NCBI GenBank assembly: GCA_050943495.1
Contig: JBMNPH010000001.1
Location: 186,001 to 250,000, forward strand
DNA length: 64,000 nucleotides
Origin: Merdivicinus sp050943495
GTDB taxonomy: Bacteria > Bacillota > Clostridia > Oscillospirales > Ruminococcaceae
Reading direction: 5' to 3'
This document shows, in pieces, positions 24,073 through 33,262 of the stretch. Within the stretch, counting starts at the first letter, position 1; every line of letters starts with the position of its first letter. The position numbers were made by a program, and so were the translations under genes. The notes under the pieces are model-generated. The model made no database searches and had not been told where the DNA came from. It saw nothing but the letters and a program-made list of their open reading frames with translations.

Positions 24073-26892
24073 ATGGCAATGGATAAACTCGTCATCAAAG
24101 GGGCGAGAGAACACAATCTCAAAAATGTGGATGTGACGATTCCGCGGGATAAACTGGTGGTCTTTACCGGTCTGTCCGGATCTGGAAAGTCATCGCTGGC
24201 CTTTGATACCATCTATGCGGACGGACAGCGCCGGTATGTGGAGAGCCTGTCGTCCTATGCGCGTCAGTTTTTGGGACAGATGGAGAAGCCGGATGTGGAT
24301 TATATTGAGGGGCTTTCCCCGGCAATTTCCATCGACCAGAAAACGACTTCCAAAAACCCCCGTTCTACGGTCGGAACGGTAACCGAAATTTATGACTACT
24401 TGCGTCTGATGTATGCCCGGATCGGTATTCCGCATTGTCCGGTATGCGGCAGAGAGATTCAGCAGCAGACAGTGGATCAAATTATTGATAAGCTCTGTTC
24501 GTTTCCGGAACGCACCAAGATTCAGATTCTGGCTCCCGTTGTGCGGGGACGGAAGGGCGAGCACGTGAAAGAATTTGAAAGCGCACGCAAAAGCGGCTTT
24601 GTACGGGTGCGCGCAGACGGGATTCTGTACGATCTTTCTGAAGAAATCAAGCTGGAAAAAAATAAAAAGCACAACATTGAAATTGTGGTGGATCGCTTGA
24701 TGGTGAATGATACCGTTCGTTCCCGCATGACAGACTCGGTGGAAACCGCCCTGCGGCTTTCCGGCGGATTGGTCATTGCGGATGTCAATGGCGAGGATCT
24801 GTTGTTTTCCCAGAATTACGCCTGCCCCGAACATGGGGTTTCCATTGGTGAGTTGGAACCGCGCATGTTTTCGTTCAATAATCCGATGGGTGCCTGCCCG
24901 ACCTGTACCGGATTGGGAACTTTCATGAAAGTTGACCCGGATATGGTGGTGCCAAATAAGGAGTTATCCATCCGTGGCGGCGCAATTAAAGCAAGCGGCT
25001 GGTATTTCGGCGAGAGCGGCACCATTGCGCAGATGTATTATGAGGCGCTGGCAAAGCATTACGGATTTTCTTTGGATACACCATTTCAGGAGTTGACGTC
25101 CAAACAGCAGGATGTGATCCTCTACGGCACCAAAGGCGAGCACATCCATATGGTGCGGAAGAATGAGTATGGGACTGGCAGCTATGATACCGAATTTGAG
25201 GGGGTTGTGAACAACCTGGAACGGCGTTTCCGGGAGACGCAGTCCGCCTATATCCGGGATGAAATTACACAGGTGATGAGTGCGGTTCCCTGCCCGGATT
25301 GCAAGGGAGAACGCTTGAAGAAGGAATATCTGGCTGTTACGGTCGGCGGTGTGAATATCAGTGATTTCTGTAAAATGTCGGTTACCGAAGCGCTGGATTT
25401 CATGGAGAATCTCAAGCTATCCGATCGTGATGCGATGATTGCCGCCCAAATTTTGAAAGAAGTAAAGGCGCGCCTCGGCTTCCTGAAAAGTGTTGGATTG
25501 GAATATCTGACCTTGTCCCGTGCCTCTGCTACCCTGTCGGGCGGTGAGAGTCAGCGAATCCGTCTGGCAACGCAGATCGGTTCTTCACTGGTTGGCGTAT
25601 TGTATATTTTGGACGAACCGTCTATCGGCCTGCATCAGCGGGATAACGATAAATTGCTGGCAACTTTGCAGCGACTTCGGGACATCGGTAATACCCTGAT
25701 TGTGGTGGAACATGACGAGGATACCATGCGGGCAGCGGATTTTATCGTGGATGTAGGGCCGGGAGCCGGCGTCCATGGCGGTGAAATCGTCTGCGCCGGT
25801 ACGCCGGCAGAAATTATGGCATGTGAGAACTCGATTACTGGCCAATACCTGTCCGGCAAACGGAAGATTCCGGTCCCTGCAGAACGCCGTCCCGGAAACG
25901 GAGATTTCTTGACAATTAAAAAGGCGCGAGAGAATAATCTGAAGGGAGTTACCGTGAAAATTCCGTTAGGAACGTTTACCTGTGTATCAGGCGTTTCCGG
26001 CTCCGGAAAATCCAGCCTTGTCAACGAAGTACTCTTTAAAACGCTTTCAGCGTCTCTGAACGGATCTCGCGTAAAGCCTGGCAAATCCGGAGGAATCGAT
26101 GGCTTGGAATTTCTTGATAAAGTCATTGATATTGATCAATCACCGATTGGTCGGACACCGCGTTCCAATCCGGCCACTTATACTGGCGTCTTTACGGATA
26201 TCCGGGAATTGTTTGCACAGACTGCTGACGCCAAGATGCGGGGATATTCCAGCAGCCGTTTCTCCTTCAATGTTAAGGGCGGCAGATGTGAGGCCTGTGA
26301 AGGAGATGGAATTCTCAAAATTGAAATGCATTTCCTGCCCGATATTTTTGTCCCTTGTGAAGTCTGCAAGGGAAAACGCTATAATCGCGAAACCTTGGAA
26401 GTAAAATATAAGGGTAAGAGTATCTATGATGTTCTGGATATGACCGTTGAGGAAGCTATGAACTTTTTTGACAGTATCCCGCGTATCAAACGGAAAATTG
26501 AGACAATTTATGAAGTGGGGCTTGGCTATATTAAACTCGGACAGCCTGCAACCACCCTTTCCGGTGGAGAGGCACAGCGTGTCAAACTGGCAACCGAGCT
26601 TTCGAAGCGCAGCACCGGAAAAACAATCTATATTTTGGACGAACCTACTACCGGCTTGCATAGTTATGATGTTCAGAAATTGATTGATGTACTGCAAAAA
26701 CTGGTGGATGCCGGAAATACAGTTGTGGTGATTGAGCATAACTTAGATGTGCTGAAGACTGCGGACTGGATTATTGATCTTGGACCAGAAGGCGGAGATC
26801 GGGGCGGCACAATTGTAGGAACTGGTACACCGGAACAGCTTGCAAAAATTCCGGAAAGCTATACCGGAAAGTATTTGGCGCCGCTTCTGTAA
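24073..26892 (+). CDS. uvrA: Excinuclease ABC subunit A
   Basis: A 939-residue ABC-type damage sensor that loads UvrB. Two nucleotide sites are complete: GLSGSGKSS (31-39) with LSGGESQRIRL, and GVSGSGKSS (about 639) with LSGGEAQRVKL. Zinc modules are visible as CPVC, CPEHGV...CPTC and CEAC...CEVC. The length is standard. Ribosome site AAAGGAA. It is separated from uvrB by three small genes and seems to have its own promoter. Confidence 0.98.
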   Translation: MAMDKLVIKGAREHNLKNVDVTIPRDKLVVFTGLSGSGKSSLAFDTIYADGQRRYVESLSSYARQFLGQMEKPDVDYIEGLSPAISIDQKTTSKNPRSTVGTVTEIYDYLRLMYARIGIPHCPVCGREIQQQTVDQIIDKLCSFPERTKIQILAPVVRGRKGEHVKEFESARKSGFVRVRADGILYDLSEEIKLEKNKKHNIEIVVDRLMVNDTVRSRMTDSVETALRLSGGLVIADVNGEDLLFSQNYACPEHGVSIGELEPRMFSFNNPMGACPTCTGLGTFMKVDPDMVVPNKELSIRGGAIKASGWYFGESGTIAQMYYEALAKHYGFSLDTPFQELTSKQQDVILYGTKGEHIHMVRKNEYGTGSYDTEFEGVVNNLERRFRETQSAYIRDEITQVMSAVPCPDCKGERLKKEYLAVTVGGVNISDFCKMSVTEALDFMENLKLSDRDAMIAAQILKEVKARLGFLKSVGLEYLTLSRASATLSGGESQRIRLATQIGSSLVGVLYILDEPSIGLHQRDNDKLLATLQRLRDIGNTLIVVEHDEDTMRAADFIVDVGPGAGVHGGEIVCAGTPAEIMACENSITGQYLSGKRKIPVPAERRPGNGDFLTIKKARENNLKGVTVKIPLGTFTCVSGVSGSGKSSLVNEVLFKTLSASLNGSRVKPGKSGGIDGLEFLDKVIDIDQSPIGRTPRSNPATYTGVFTDIRELFAQTADAKMRGYSSSRFSFNVKGGRCEACEGDGILKIEMHFLPDIFVPCEVCKGKRYNRETLEVKYKGKSIYDVLDMTVEEAMNFFDSIPRIKRKIETIYEVGLGYIKLGQPATTLSGGEAQRVKLATELSKRSTGKTIYILDEPTTGLHSYDVQKLIDVLQKLVDAGNTVVVIEHNLDVLKTADWIIDLGPEGGDRGGTIVGTGTPEQLAKIPESYTGKYLAPLL

Positions 26893-26910
26893 AAAATGAA
26901 TAGAAAAGGG

Positions 26911-26930
26911 AAAAGAGGGTATACTCTTTT
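26911..26930 (+). terminator. Weak hairpin after uvrA
   Basis: AAAAGAG-N6-CTCTTTT, an A/T-rich 7-bp stem 18 bases after the uvrA stop. It could terminate, but the stem is weak. Confidence 0.35.
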
Positions 26931-26975
26931 AAACAAAATATTTTTGAATAATTTTAAAATTCGACGTCAAAATCG

Positions 26976-27004
26976 TTGACACAGCTGCAAATTTATGGTA
27001 TAGT
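26976..27004 (+). promoter_or_regulatory. Strong promoter of rubredoxin
   Basis: Consensus TTGACA, 17-base spacer, TATAGT; 35 bases before the rubredoxin start. Confidence 0.88.
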
Positions 27005-27039
27005 AAGTACAGGATAATTTGAAAGGAGCGAGATTTCGA

Positions 27040-27195
27040 ATGAAATATGTATGCAGTATCTGCGGATGGGAATATGATGAGGAAGCAGGACTTCCTGATG
27101 AGGGAATTGCTCCCGGCACAAAGTTCGAGGATCTTCCAGAAGATTTTGTTTGCCCCATGTGCGGTGTAGGCAAGGATATGTTTGAAGTCCAGTAA
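27040..27195 (+). CDS. Rubredoxin
   Basis: A 51-residue one-iron electron carrier. The two Cys knuckles are CSICGW (C5, C8) and CPMCGVG (C38, C41), with the conserved DEEAG and FEDLPEDF segments between. AAAGGAG lies 9 bases before the ATG. It is followed 66 bp on by a flavodiiron protein, its natural electron acceptor in oxygen or NO reduction. Confidence 0.97.
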   Translation: MKYVCSICGWEYDEEAGLPDEGIAPGTKFEDLPEDFVCPMCGVGKDMFEVQ

Positions 27196-27261
27196 ATAAA
27201 TCATCGGCGGGCGTACATTCGTCCGCCGGTTTTTGTGAAAAAATGGAAAAGGAGTATGAAG

Positions 27262-28467
27262 ATGACAGCAGAAAAAATTACCGAAGGCATCTGGTCGGTC
27301 GGAATTTTGAATCCGAATATGCGGGTTTTTGATATCATTATGAAAACCGACTACGGTACAACTTACAACTCTTATTTGGTAAAAGGTTCCAAGAAAACAG
27401 CGCTTCTGGAATGTACGCACCTGAGTTATTTTGACCGTTATCTGGAAAATATTCGGAAGGTATGCGATCCTTCTGAAATTGATTATCTGGTTCTGGATCA
27501 CAACGAGCCTGACCATGCGGGCGGTGTGGCAAAATTGCTGGAGATCAATCCAAACATGGAGATTGTCTGCTCGCAGGCTGGATCGATTTATATTAAGGGG
27601 ATCACTAATCGGACCGATCTGAAACTCCATGTTGTAAAAGAAGGCGAAGAAATCGATCTCGGCGGAAAGACGTTGAAATTTATGATTGCTCCGTTCCTGC
27701 ATTGGCCGGATTCCATGTTTACCTGGATCCCGGAAGATAAAGCGCTTTTCTCCTGCGATTTCTTGGGCGCTCATTATTGCGAACCGTTTACTTTTGACTA
27801 TAATGTTACCTATCCGAGTGCTTATGAAACTGCATTCAAAGGCTATTATGATGCAATTTTCGGACCGTTCCCTGGATACGTCCAGAAAGGATTGGAAAAA
27901 ATCCGCGATCTGGATATCGAATACGCCTGCACCAGTCATGGTCCTGTTTTGACAAAAGGCTGTCGTCTTGCATATACCATGGAAAAGTATGCAGAATGGT
28001 CGGCACCGAAGGAAAAAGGCGCGAAAAATATTCCCGTCTTTTATTGCAGCGCTTACGGCAATACCCGTAAAATTGCAAAAAGTATCGCTGCAGGTATTCA
28101 GCGCGCTCTGCCGGATGCAAATGTGGAAACATTTGATATCATCAAGCATGATATGGGAGAATTGTCGGCGAAACTGAATGCATGTGATGCTTTTGCAGTT
28201 GGTTCTCCCACATTGAATCGCGATGCGGTTCAGCCTGTGTGGAACCTGTTGAGCCATGTGGATGCTATCAACAGCGCAAAGCGTCCGGTTGTTTTGTTTG
28301 GCTCTTACGGCTGGAGCGGCGAGGCTGCAGCCAATTTGAAAGCACGTCTGGAAGGACTCAAAATGAGCCTGTTCGAAGAACCGTTCCGTGTTGTATTCGT
28401 TCCGAGCGAAGAAGATCTCAAAAAAGCAGAGGAATTGGGCGAACGTTTTGGCGCCAGCCTGAAATAA
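27262..28467 (+). CDS. fprA: Flavodiiron protein (rubredoxin:oxygen/NO oxidoreductase)
   Basis: A 401-residue FDP. The N-terminal beta-lactamase-like domain carries the diiron ligands HNEPDHAG (H80, E82, D84, H85), FLHWPDSM, CDFLGAH and SHGP (about 226). From about 255 comes a flavodoxin domain (YCSAYGNTRKIA, then GSPTLNRDA and GSYGWSGEA). It reduces O2 to water or NO to N2O using electrons from rubredoxin. The start at 27262 is 7 bases after AAAAGGAG; earlier in-frame starts at 27235 and 27256 are badly spaced. A terminator follows at once. Confidence 0.96.
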   Translation: MTAEKITEGIWSVGILNPNMRVFDIIMKTDYGTTYNSYLVKGSKKTALLECTHLSYFDRYLENIRKVCDPSEIDYLVLDHNEPDHAGGVAKLLEINPNMEIVCSQAGSIYIKGITNRTDLKLHVVKEGEEIDLGGKTLKFMIAPFLHWPDSMFTWIPEDKALFSCDFLGAHYCEPFTFDYNVTYPSAYETAFKGYYDAIFGPFPGYVQKGLEKIRDLDIEYACTSHGPVLTKGCRLAYTMEKYAEWSAPKEKGAKNIPVFYCSAYGNTRKIAKSIAAGIQRALPDANVETFDIIKHDMGELSAKLNACDAFAVGSPTLNRDAVQPVWNLLSHVDAINSAKRPVVLFGSYGWSGEAAANLKARLEGLKMSLFEEPFRVVFVPSEEDLKKAEELGERFGASLK

Positions 28468-28474
28468 GATGTAA

Positions 28475-28508
28475 AAAATCCTCTCCGGAATTTCCGGAGA
28501 GGATTTTT
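28475..28508 (+). terminator. Bidirectional terminator after fprA
   Basis: Perfect 15-bp stem (AAAATCCTCTCCGGA and its complement), 3-base loop, with A and T runs on both sides. It lies between convergent fprA and the sugar kinase gene and can serve both. Confidence 0.92.
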
Positions 28509-28524
28509 GTCTTTTTGGAGAGTT

Positions 28525-29547
28525 TCAGCGATCCATTTCAGAAATACGGCCGGTTGCCTTATGCTCTTTGATAATGCTGTCGATTTCTTTGAGGTCAGTG
28601 GCGAGCAAGTCACCCGGAATGGTATTTTTGAGGGAACTGATAGCATTGCCATATTCAAGCGCCCGCTGATAATCACCCTCATGAGAGAGAAGTCCGTACA
28701 AAACACCGGAAATATAAGCATCACCGCTGCCGATTCGGTCGACAACCTCAATATCTGCATAAGGCGGCTCTTCATAGTAGGTCTTATTCTTAGCGCAGTA
28801 GATGATGGAACCAAAGGTATGCCGTTTTGGGCTGTGAACGATTCTCTGAGTAGATGCCATGACGGTAATCGGATATTCTTCGGTAAACTGCTTCATAATA
28901 GAGCGGACATCTCCTTCTTTCAGGAAAGTCAGCCGTGCGGTATCCTCTGAGCAGAAGAAAATATCGACATACGGAAGAATCTGTTCGATACATTCTTTCG
29001 CTTCTGCGCCGGTCCACAAATTTCCGCGGAAATTGACATCAAAAGAGATAATGGCACCATTGGCTTTGAAGCGTTTGATCATTTCAATTGCCGTAGCGCG
29101 GACATGAGGACTCAACGCCAGTGTGATGCCGCTGGTGTGGAAACAACGGGTGGATTCATAGAAGTGATCATCAAAATCTGTCAATTCAATCTTATTGATA
29201 GAGGTGTTCTTTCGATCATAAACAATGCGGGGTTTTCGGGGATATGCGCCGTTTTCATAGTAGTAAACGCCGAGACGTGCATCTTTTTCACTGTCGTAGA
29301 CCAAGTAGTCATCACTGACGCCGCCAAGACGAACAGTATTTTTGATGTAGGTTCCCAAATCATTGGCAGGAAGTTTGGAGACAATACCGCAGCGCAGTCC
29401 CAGCATGGCCGCGCCGGTAATGGCATTCAATTCTGCACCGCCTACCTGTTTGTCAAAAGTACTGCCACGGGTCAGCCGTTCATTATTGGGGGGAGAAAGA
29501 CGCAGCAGCAATTCGCCTAATGCAAGCAGATCAAATTCTTTTTTCAT
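28525..29547 (-). CDS. PfkB-family sugar kinase, probable 2-keto-3-deoxygluconate kinase
   Basis: A 340-residue ribokinase-fold enzyme. The N-terminal GGAELNAITGAAMLG sugar-binding region and the C-terminal DRIGSGDAYISGV with the catalytic Asp (about 270-277) are clear. Length and the LALGELLLRLSPP start resemble KDG kinases, which phosphorylate KDG before aldol cleavage. No KDGP aldolase or uronate gene is adjacent, so the substrate is uncertain. The start at 29547 follows GGGAAAGGA; a longer frame to 29658 runs through its own promoter. Confidence 0.85.
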   Translation of the reverse strand: MKKEFDLLALGELLLRLSPPNNERLTRGSTFDKQVGGAELNAITGAAMLGLRCGIVSKLPANDLGTYIKNTVRLGGVSDDYLVYDSEKDARLGVYYYENGAYPRKPRIVYDRKNTSINKIELTDFDDHFYESTRCFHTSGITLALSPHVRATAIEMIKRFKANGAIISFDVNFRGNLWTGAEAKECIEQILPYVDIFFCSEDTARLTFLKEGDVRSIMKQFTEEYPITVMASTQRIVHSPKRHTFGSIIYCAKNKTYYEEPPYADIEVVDRIGSGDAYISGVLYGLLSHEGDYQRALEYGNAISSLKNTIPGDLLATDLKEIDSIIKEHKATGRISEMDR

Positions 29548-29611
29548 AACGATATCCTTTCCCTGCCATATGGACAGATCTATGTAGGAAATATGAATTG
29601 TATCTAAAAAT

Positions 29612-29640
29612 ATTATATAAAATAGAGCGGAATCTGTCAA
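29612..29640 (-). promoter_or_regulatory. Consensus promoter of the PfkB kinase
   Basis: On the minus strand: TTGACA, 17-base spacer, TATAAT, both perfect. It shows that the kinase is transcribed separately from the upstream NDP-sugar genes. Confidence 0.9.
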
Positions 29641-29656
29641 TACGTTGGCATAAAAC

Positions 29657-29694
29657 AACCCCGTATGGAACGAACAGAAGATCCATACGGGGTT
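29657..29694 (-). terminator. Terminator after the phosphohexomutase gene
   Basis: AACCCCGTATGGA / TCCATACGGGGTT stem with a 12-base loop, then GTTTT on the minus strand. It lies 6 bases after the mutase stop. Confidence 0.82.
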
Positions 29695-29700
29695 AATTTT

Positions 29701-31113
29701 TTATAGTCCAAGGAAATCGCGCATTTTTTCCGTGATGGCAATTGCCTGAGAATAGGTTTCCATTTCACAGAAAATGCGAATTAAAGGCTCCGTGCCTGAG
29801 AAGCGGCAGATAATCCATCCGCCATTTTCAAAATAGACTTTGCATCCATCCAGATAGGATACTTTGGCGATTTTGCAGGGAAATTCGGGCAGTTTTTTCT
29901 GTGTAAAGAGCAGATCGTTGAGCTGTTCTTTCTTTTCATGGGAGAACCGGCAGTCATATTCGCTCATCTCACAATGTCCGTAAACTTCCTTGATTTCTTT
30001 CAGGATGGTATTAAGCGGTTTGCCAATGACAGAAACCATTTCAACCAGCAGAGCCGCCGCATAGATCCCATCCTTACCGGCAATATGTCCGCGAACGGTC
30101 AGACCTCCGGAACTTTCCCCGCCAATAATGGCGTCTGTTTCCTCCATTTTGGAAGAAATCCACTTGAATCCAACCGGAACTTCCCAGCAGGTGCAGCCAA
30201 ATGCTTCTGCCAGCCGGTCCAGCAAATGCGTGGTGGCAATATTGCGTACACAATCGCCCTTCCAGCCTTTGTATTTTACCAGATAATAGTAGAGCAGTAC
30301 CAGGATATCATTGGGATGGATGAATGCACCCTCTGAGTCAATCAAACCGATTCGGTCGGCATCACCATCTGTTGCAATTCCCAAGTCATAATGACCTTCT
30401 ACAACCATAGAGGAAAGGCGGGTCAGCGTTTTGGCAGAAGGAGAGGGAAGGCGGCCGCCAAAGAGGGCGTCGTGGCGGTCATTGATGACATCGACGTCAC
30501 AACGGCAGGTCAGCAGAATGGTCTGAAGGGATGTTTTGGAGACTCCGAACATGGGATCCAGCAGGATGCGCATTTTTTTGGTCTTGATTTTTTCCACATC
30601 GACGAAATTCAGAATGCTGTCGATATAGTCGTTCATTGGCTCGATTATCTCAATCATCCCGGATTTGATGCCATCTTCAAATGGAATGGTACGGACATCT
30701 TCAGCGGTAAGAATATTGATATATCCTTCCAGGTCGTTGGTAACTTCTTTGCTTGCATCTCGTCCGCCTGCCGTAAAGACCTTCACGCCATTGTATTCTG
30801 CGGGATTGTGAGAAGCAGTAATGGCCATTCCGTATAAGGCGGCAGTTTTCTTCACCACGAACATAATCAATGGAGTTGGTGCTTCCCGATCAATAAACTG
30901 CACTTTGATTCCATTTGCAGCGAAAACGCCCGAAATCCATTTTGCAGCAATGTCAGAGAGAAAACGACGGTCATATCCAATAATCAGAGGAGAATGTTCT
31001 GCGTGTTCCGCTTTCATTTTGTTGACCAGTCCCTGTGCGAGAAGTTCAACATTTGCCCGGGTGAAGTCATCCCCGATGACAGCGCGGAATCCGCCGGTTC
31101 CGAATTGAATCAT
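29701..31113 (-). CDS. Alpha-D-phosphohexomutase (phosphoglucomutase/phosphomannomutase family)
   Basis: A 470-residue four-domain mutase interconverting hexose 1- and 6-phosphates. The active-site Ser loop TASHNP (S101), Mg loop DGDADR (about 244-249), sugar-binding GGESSGG and phosphate-binding RFSGTEPLIR are all intact. The opening GTGGFR replaces the usual GTxGxRG. GGESSGG suits glucose/mannose or GlcNAc-type sugars and does not decide between them. It is the last gene of an operon with a GHMP kinase and a nucleotidyltransferase, suggesting it links a sugar 1-phosphate pool with glycolysis. Confidence 0.92.
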   Translation of the reverse strand: MIQFGTGGFRAVIGDDFTRANVELLAQGLVNKMKAEHAEHSPLIIGYDRRFLSDIAAKWISGVFAANGIKVQFIDREAPTPLIMFVVKKTAALYGMAITASHNPAEYNGVKVFTAGGRDASKEVTNDLEGYINILTAEDVRTIPFEDGIKSGMIEIIEPMNDYIDSILNFVDVEKIKTKKMRILLDPMFGVSKTSLQTILLTCRCDVDVINDRHDALFGGRLPSPSAKTLTRLSSMVVEGHYDLGIATDGDADRIGLIDSEGAFIHPNDILVLLYYYLVKYKGWKGDCVRNIATTHLLDRLAEAFGCTCWEVPVGFKWISSKMEETDAIIGGESSGGLTVRGHIAGKDGIYAAALLVEMVSVIGKPLNTILKEIKEVYGHCEMSEYDCRFSHEKKEQLNDLLFTQKKLPEFPCKIAKVSYLDGCKVYFENGGWIICRFSGTEPLIRIFCEMETYSQAIAITEKMRDFLGL

Positions 31114-31152
31114 AGAAAACTGCTCCTTTCATGTCATCCCATTGCAGCCAGA

Positions 31153-31887
31153 TTATTTTGCAGCCAGAATTTCTTCACACAGAGCAAGATCTTCCGGAGT
31201 ATTAACTCCCAAAATTTCCGTATCATCATGAGTTGTGTAGGTACCGATCTGATATCCTTTGCTCATCATAATGGAAGGAACATCTGTCAGATAGTATTCA
31301 CCCTGTGCGTTGGAATTTTTCAATTCGCCGAGGCAGGAGAAGAGTTTTTTGCTGTCAAAAACGTAGATTCCTACATTTAACTCATTAATTTTTTTCTGTT
31401 CCGGCGAGCAGTCTTTATCTTCCACAACACCGGTGAAATGGCCGTCTTCATCGCGGAGAATACGTCCATATGCCAAGCCGCGGTTGGAAATACCAGTCAG
31501 AATGGTACAGTCATTTCCCTCATCCATATGGATCTTGACCAGATTCTCATAGGTTTCTTTTTTAAAGAGCGGCATATCACCGTAGCAGACCAGAACTGGT
31601 CCGTCATAATCACCGATTGCTTCCCGTGCGCAGTTGACCGCATGACCGGTTCCGAGCTGTTCTTCCTGAATGGCAAAGGTATATCCATCTTGAAAAGCTT
31701 CCATTACCATCTCTTTGCGGTAACCTGCTACCAGAATAATATCCTTTTTGTTGGGAATAAAGCGGAGATTTTCCACTACATAAGCAAGCAAGGGACGTCC
31801 ATTCGCTTCCCGCAGGACCTTGGGAGCGGTGAATTGTTCGGAATGGAGGCGTTTGCCTTTGCCAGCTGCAAGAACGATTGCTTTCAT
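31153..31887 (-). CDS. Sugar-1-phosphate nucleotidyltransferase (GlmU N-domain-like)
   Basis: A 244-residue nucleotidyltransferase. The NTP signature LAAGKGKRL (6-14), PKVL, a EEQLGTGHAV uridine-site block and CYGDMPLF with the metal-binding Asp are visible. It resembles the pyrophosphorylase half of GlmU but lacks the left-handed-helix acetyltransferase half. The Q-LGTGHA pattern suggests UTP and a GlcNAc/GalNAc- or hexose-type sugar. It lies 30 bp after the GHMP kinase and 39 bp before the mutase. Confidence 0.9.
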   Translation of the reverse strand: MKAIVLAAGKGKRLHSEQFTAPKVLREANGRPLLAYVVENLRFIPNKKDIILVAGYRKEMVMEAFQDGYTFAIQEEQLGTGHAVNCAREAIGDYDGPVLVCYGDMPLFKKETYENLVKIHMDEGNDCTILTGISNRGLAYGRILRDEDGHFTGVVEDKDCSPEQKKINELNVGIYVFDSKKLFSCLGELKNSNAQGEYYLTDVPSIMMSKGYQIGTYTTHDDTEILGVNTPEDLALCEEILAAK

Positions 31888-31917
31888 AATAAAGTTCTCC
31901 TTTCAGAAATAGGGGGA

Positions 31918-33030
31918 TTAGTCGGTAATGGTCAGACCGCGATCCTTGCGAAGGATCATAGCCGGATAACCCATCTGATTGACAGCGGAAACAATAGAAT
32001 CCGCCCGATCCAGCGGTGCATAACAATAGAGACATCCGCCGCCACCGGAACCATTGAATTTTCCACCGAAAGCGCCGTGAGCAATAGCGGTTTCCAAAAT
32101 CCGGTCAATGACTGGAGTAGAGATCTGCAGTCCGTCACGCAGATTAGCCTGATGACGGTTGAGCAGTTCTCCCAGCTTTTCATCGGTCATAGTTTTGGTC
32201 TGAATAAGCTGAAGGGCTTCCCGTTGAATTCGATAGTTGTCAATATTGGCGCGTACTTTACGCTGATGGAATTCATCCAAGGTGTCAACATATTTTTCGA
32301 GAGAAGGATCCCGATAAAAATCTCGGATGGAAGTGATTCCGTAGGGATTGAGGGAAGCAAGCGCCTCCTGAGTCGGATATTTGGAATCTCCCAGAACCTT
32401 AATGGTATCCTTATCCTGTAGGGAGTCAAAAAGGATAAAACAGCCTTTCGGTTCAAAATCGAGCGGAGTGGGAACAGCACTGCCTGTGGAGAAATCCAGA
32501 TGAACCAGTCCGCCAAGCGCAGAAGCATAATGGTCCATCATGCCGCCAGGTTCGTGAAATTCCTCCACTTCTGCTTTCCAAGCGAGAAGTGCCATGTTCG
32601 CGGCATCTTCTGCACGCTTGCGGTCAGACAGCGCGGCAAGAGCCGTGGTAAGAACCAAAACCATGGTTGTGGAAGAACACATTCCCTTGCCGATCGGAAT
32701 TTCAGAATCCAAGGTAACATCCGCACCACCGACAGAAAAGCCAGCTTTGCGGAGAACATTGACAACAGATTTAAAATAATCGCGATTATTTTCATATACG
32801 AGATCGGTCGCCGTATCGATGAAGTATTCCTCATATTTGCCTTCAGTATTCTGTGCACCGAGTTCCCCGATGGATTTGTCCCGAATGCGGATATGAAGAA
32901 TCGAATCGGAACGGGGCTGTGCATGCGCTGTGAAGTGAAGATTGATTGCAGAAGCAATCACCTCCAAGCCCAGATAATCCTGATGCTCGCCGAACAGACA
33001 GATTCGGCTGGGAGTGGATACATGGATCAT
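31918..33030 (-). CDS. GHMP-family sugar kinase (galactokinase-like)
   Basis: A 370-residue GHMP kinase. It has a GEHQDY motif near the N-terminus (14-19), comparable to the galactokinase GEHTDY, the phosphate loop PIGKGMCSS (112-120) in place of the usual PxxxGLSSS, and a C-terminal FNGSGGGGC loop. Such enzymes phosphorylate the anomeric carbon of a sugar or an alcohol. With the nucleotidyltransferase and mutase downstream, the likely product is a sugar 1-phosphate destined for an NDP-sugar. The actual sugar cannot be read from sequence. Ribosome site GGAGG. Confidence 0.88.
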   Translation of the reverse strand: MIHVSTPSRICLFGEHQDYLGLEVIASAINLHFTAHAQPRSDSILHIRIRDKSIGELGAQNTEGKYEEYFIDTATDLVYENNRDYFKSVVNVLRKAGFSVGGADVTLDSEIPIGKGMCSSTTMVLVLTTALAALSDRKRAEDAANMALLAWKAEVEEFHEPGGMMDHYASALGGLVHLDFSTGSAVPTPLDFEPKGCFILFDSLQDKDTIKVLGDSKYPTQEALASLNPYGITSIRDFYRDPSLEKYVDTLDEFHQRKVRANIDNYRIQREALQLIQTKTMTDEKLGELLNRHQANLRDGLQISTPVIDRILETAIAHGAFGGKFNGSGGGGCLYCYAPLDRADSIVSAVNQMGYPAMILRKDRGLTITD

Positions 33031-33071
33031 AAAATGACCTCCATTGTTGAGATGGATTTTGGATTGTTTAT

Positions 33072-33077
33072 ATTATA
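33072..33077 (-). promoter_or_regulatory. -10 element of the NDP-sugar operon
   Basis: A perfect TATAAT on the minus strand 42 bases before the GHMP kinase start. The -35 is poor, so it may need an activator. Confidence 0.4.
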
Positions 33078-33190
33078 ACGTAATTTCCTAAAAAAGTGTT
33101 TAGTTTTCATGAGTCACAGTTTAGTTTATCAATGGATTCGGCTAAAATGTTTGTATTTTGGAAAAAATCGTACAAACTGCGCAAAACAGC

Positions 33191-33219
33191 TTGCAGAATC
33201 CTTTGAAATATAGTAATAT
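33191..33219 (+). promoter_or_regulatory. Promoter of the esterase-EFR1 unit
   Basis: TTGCAG, 17-base spacer, TAATAT; 43 bases before the GTG start at 33263. Confidence 0.6.
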
Positions 33220-33262
33220 GGAGGGGAAGACTGCCGAAAGGCTATGACAGGAGGAATTGGTC

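Noticed and set aside
26929..28257. 442-codon open frame on the minus strand across rubredoxin and the flavodiiron gene
   Set aside because: It is antisense to two clearly real genes, has no ribosome site, and the translation shows no known domain.
31438..32421. 327-codon plus-strand frame over the nucleotidyltransferase and GHMP kinase
   Set aside because: Antisense to conserved enzymes; low-complexity translation with no start signal.
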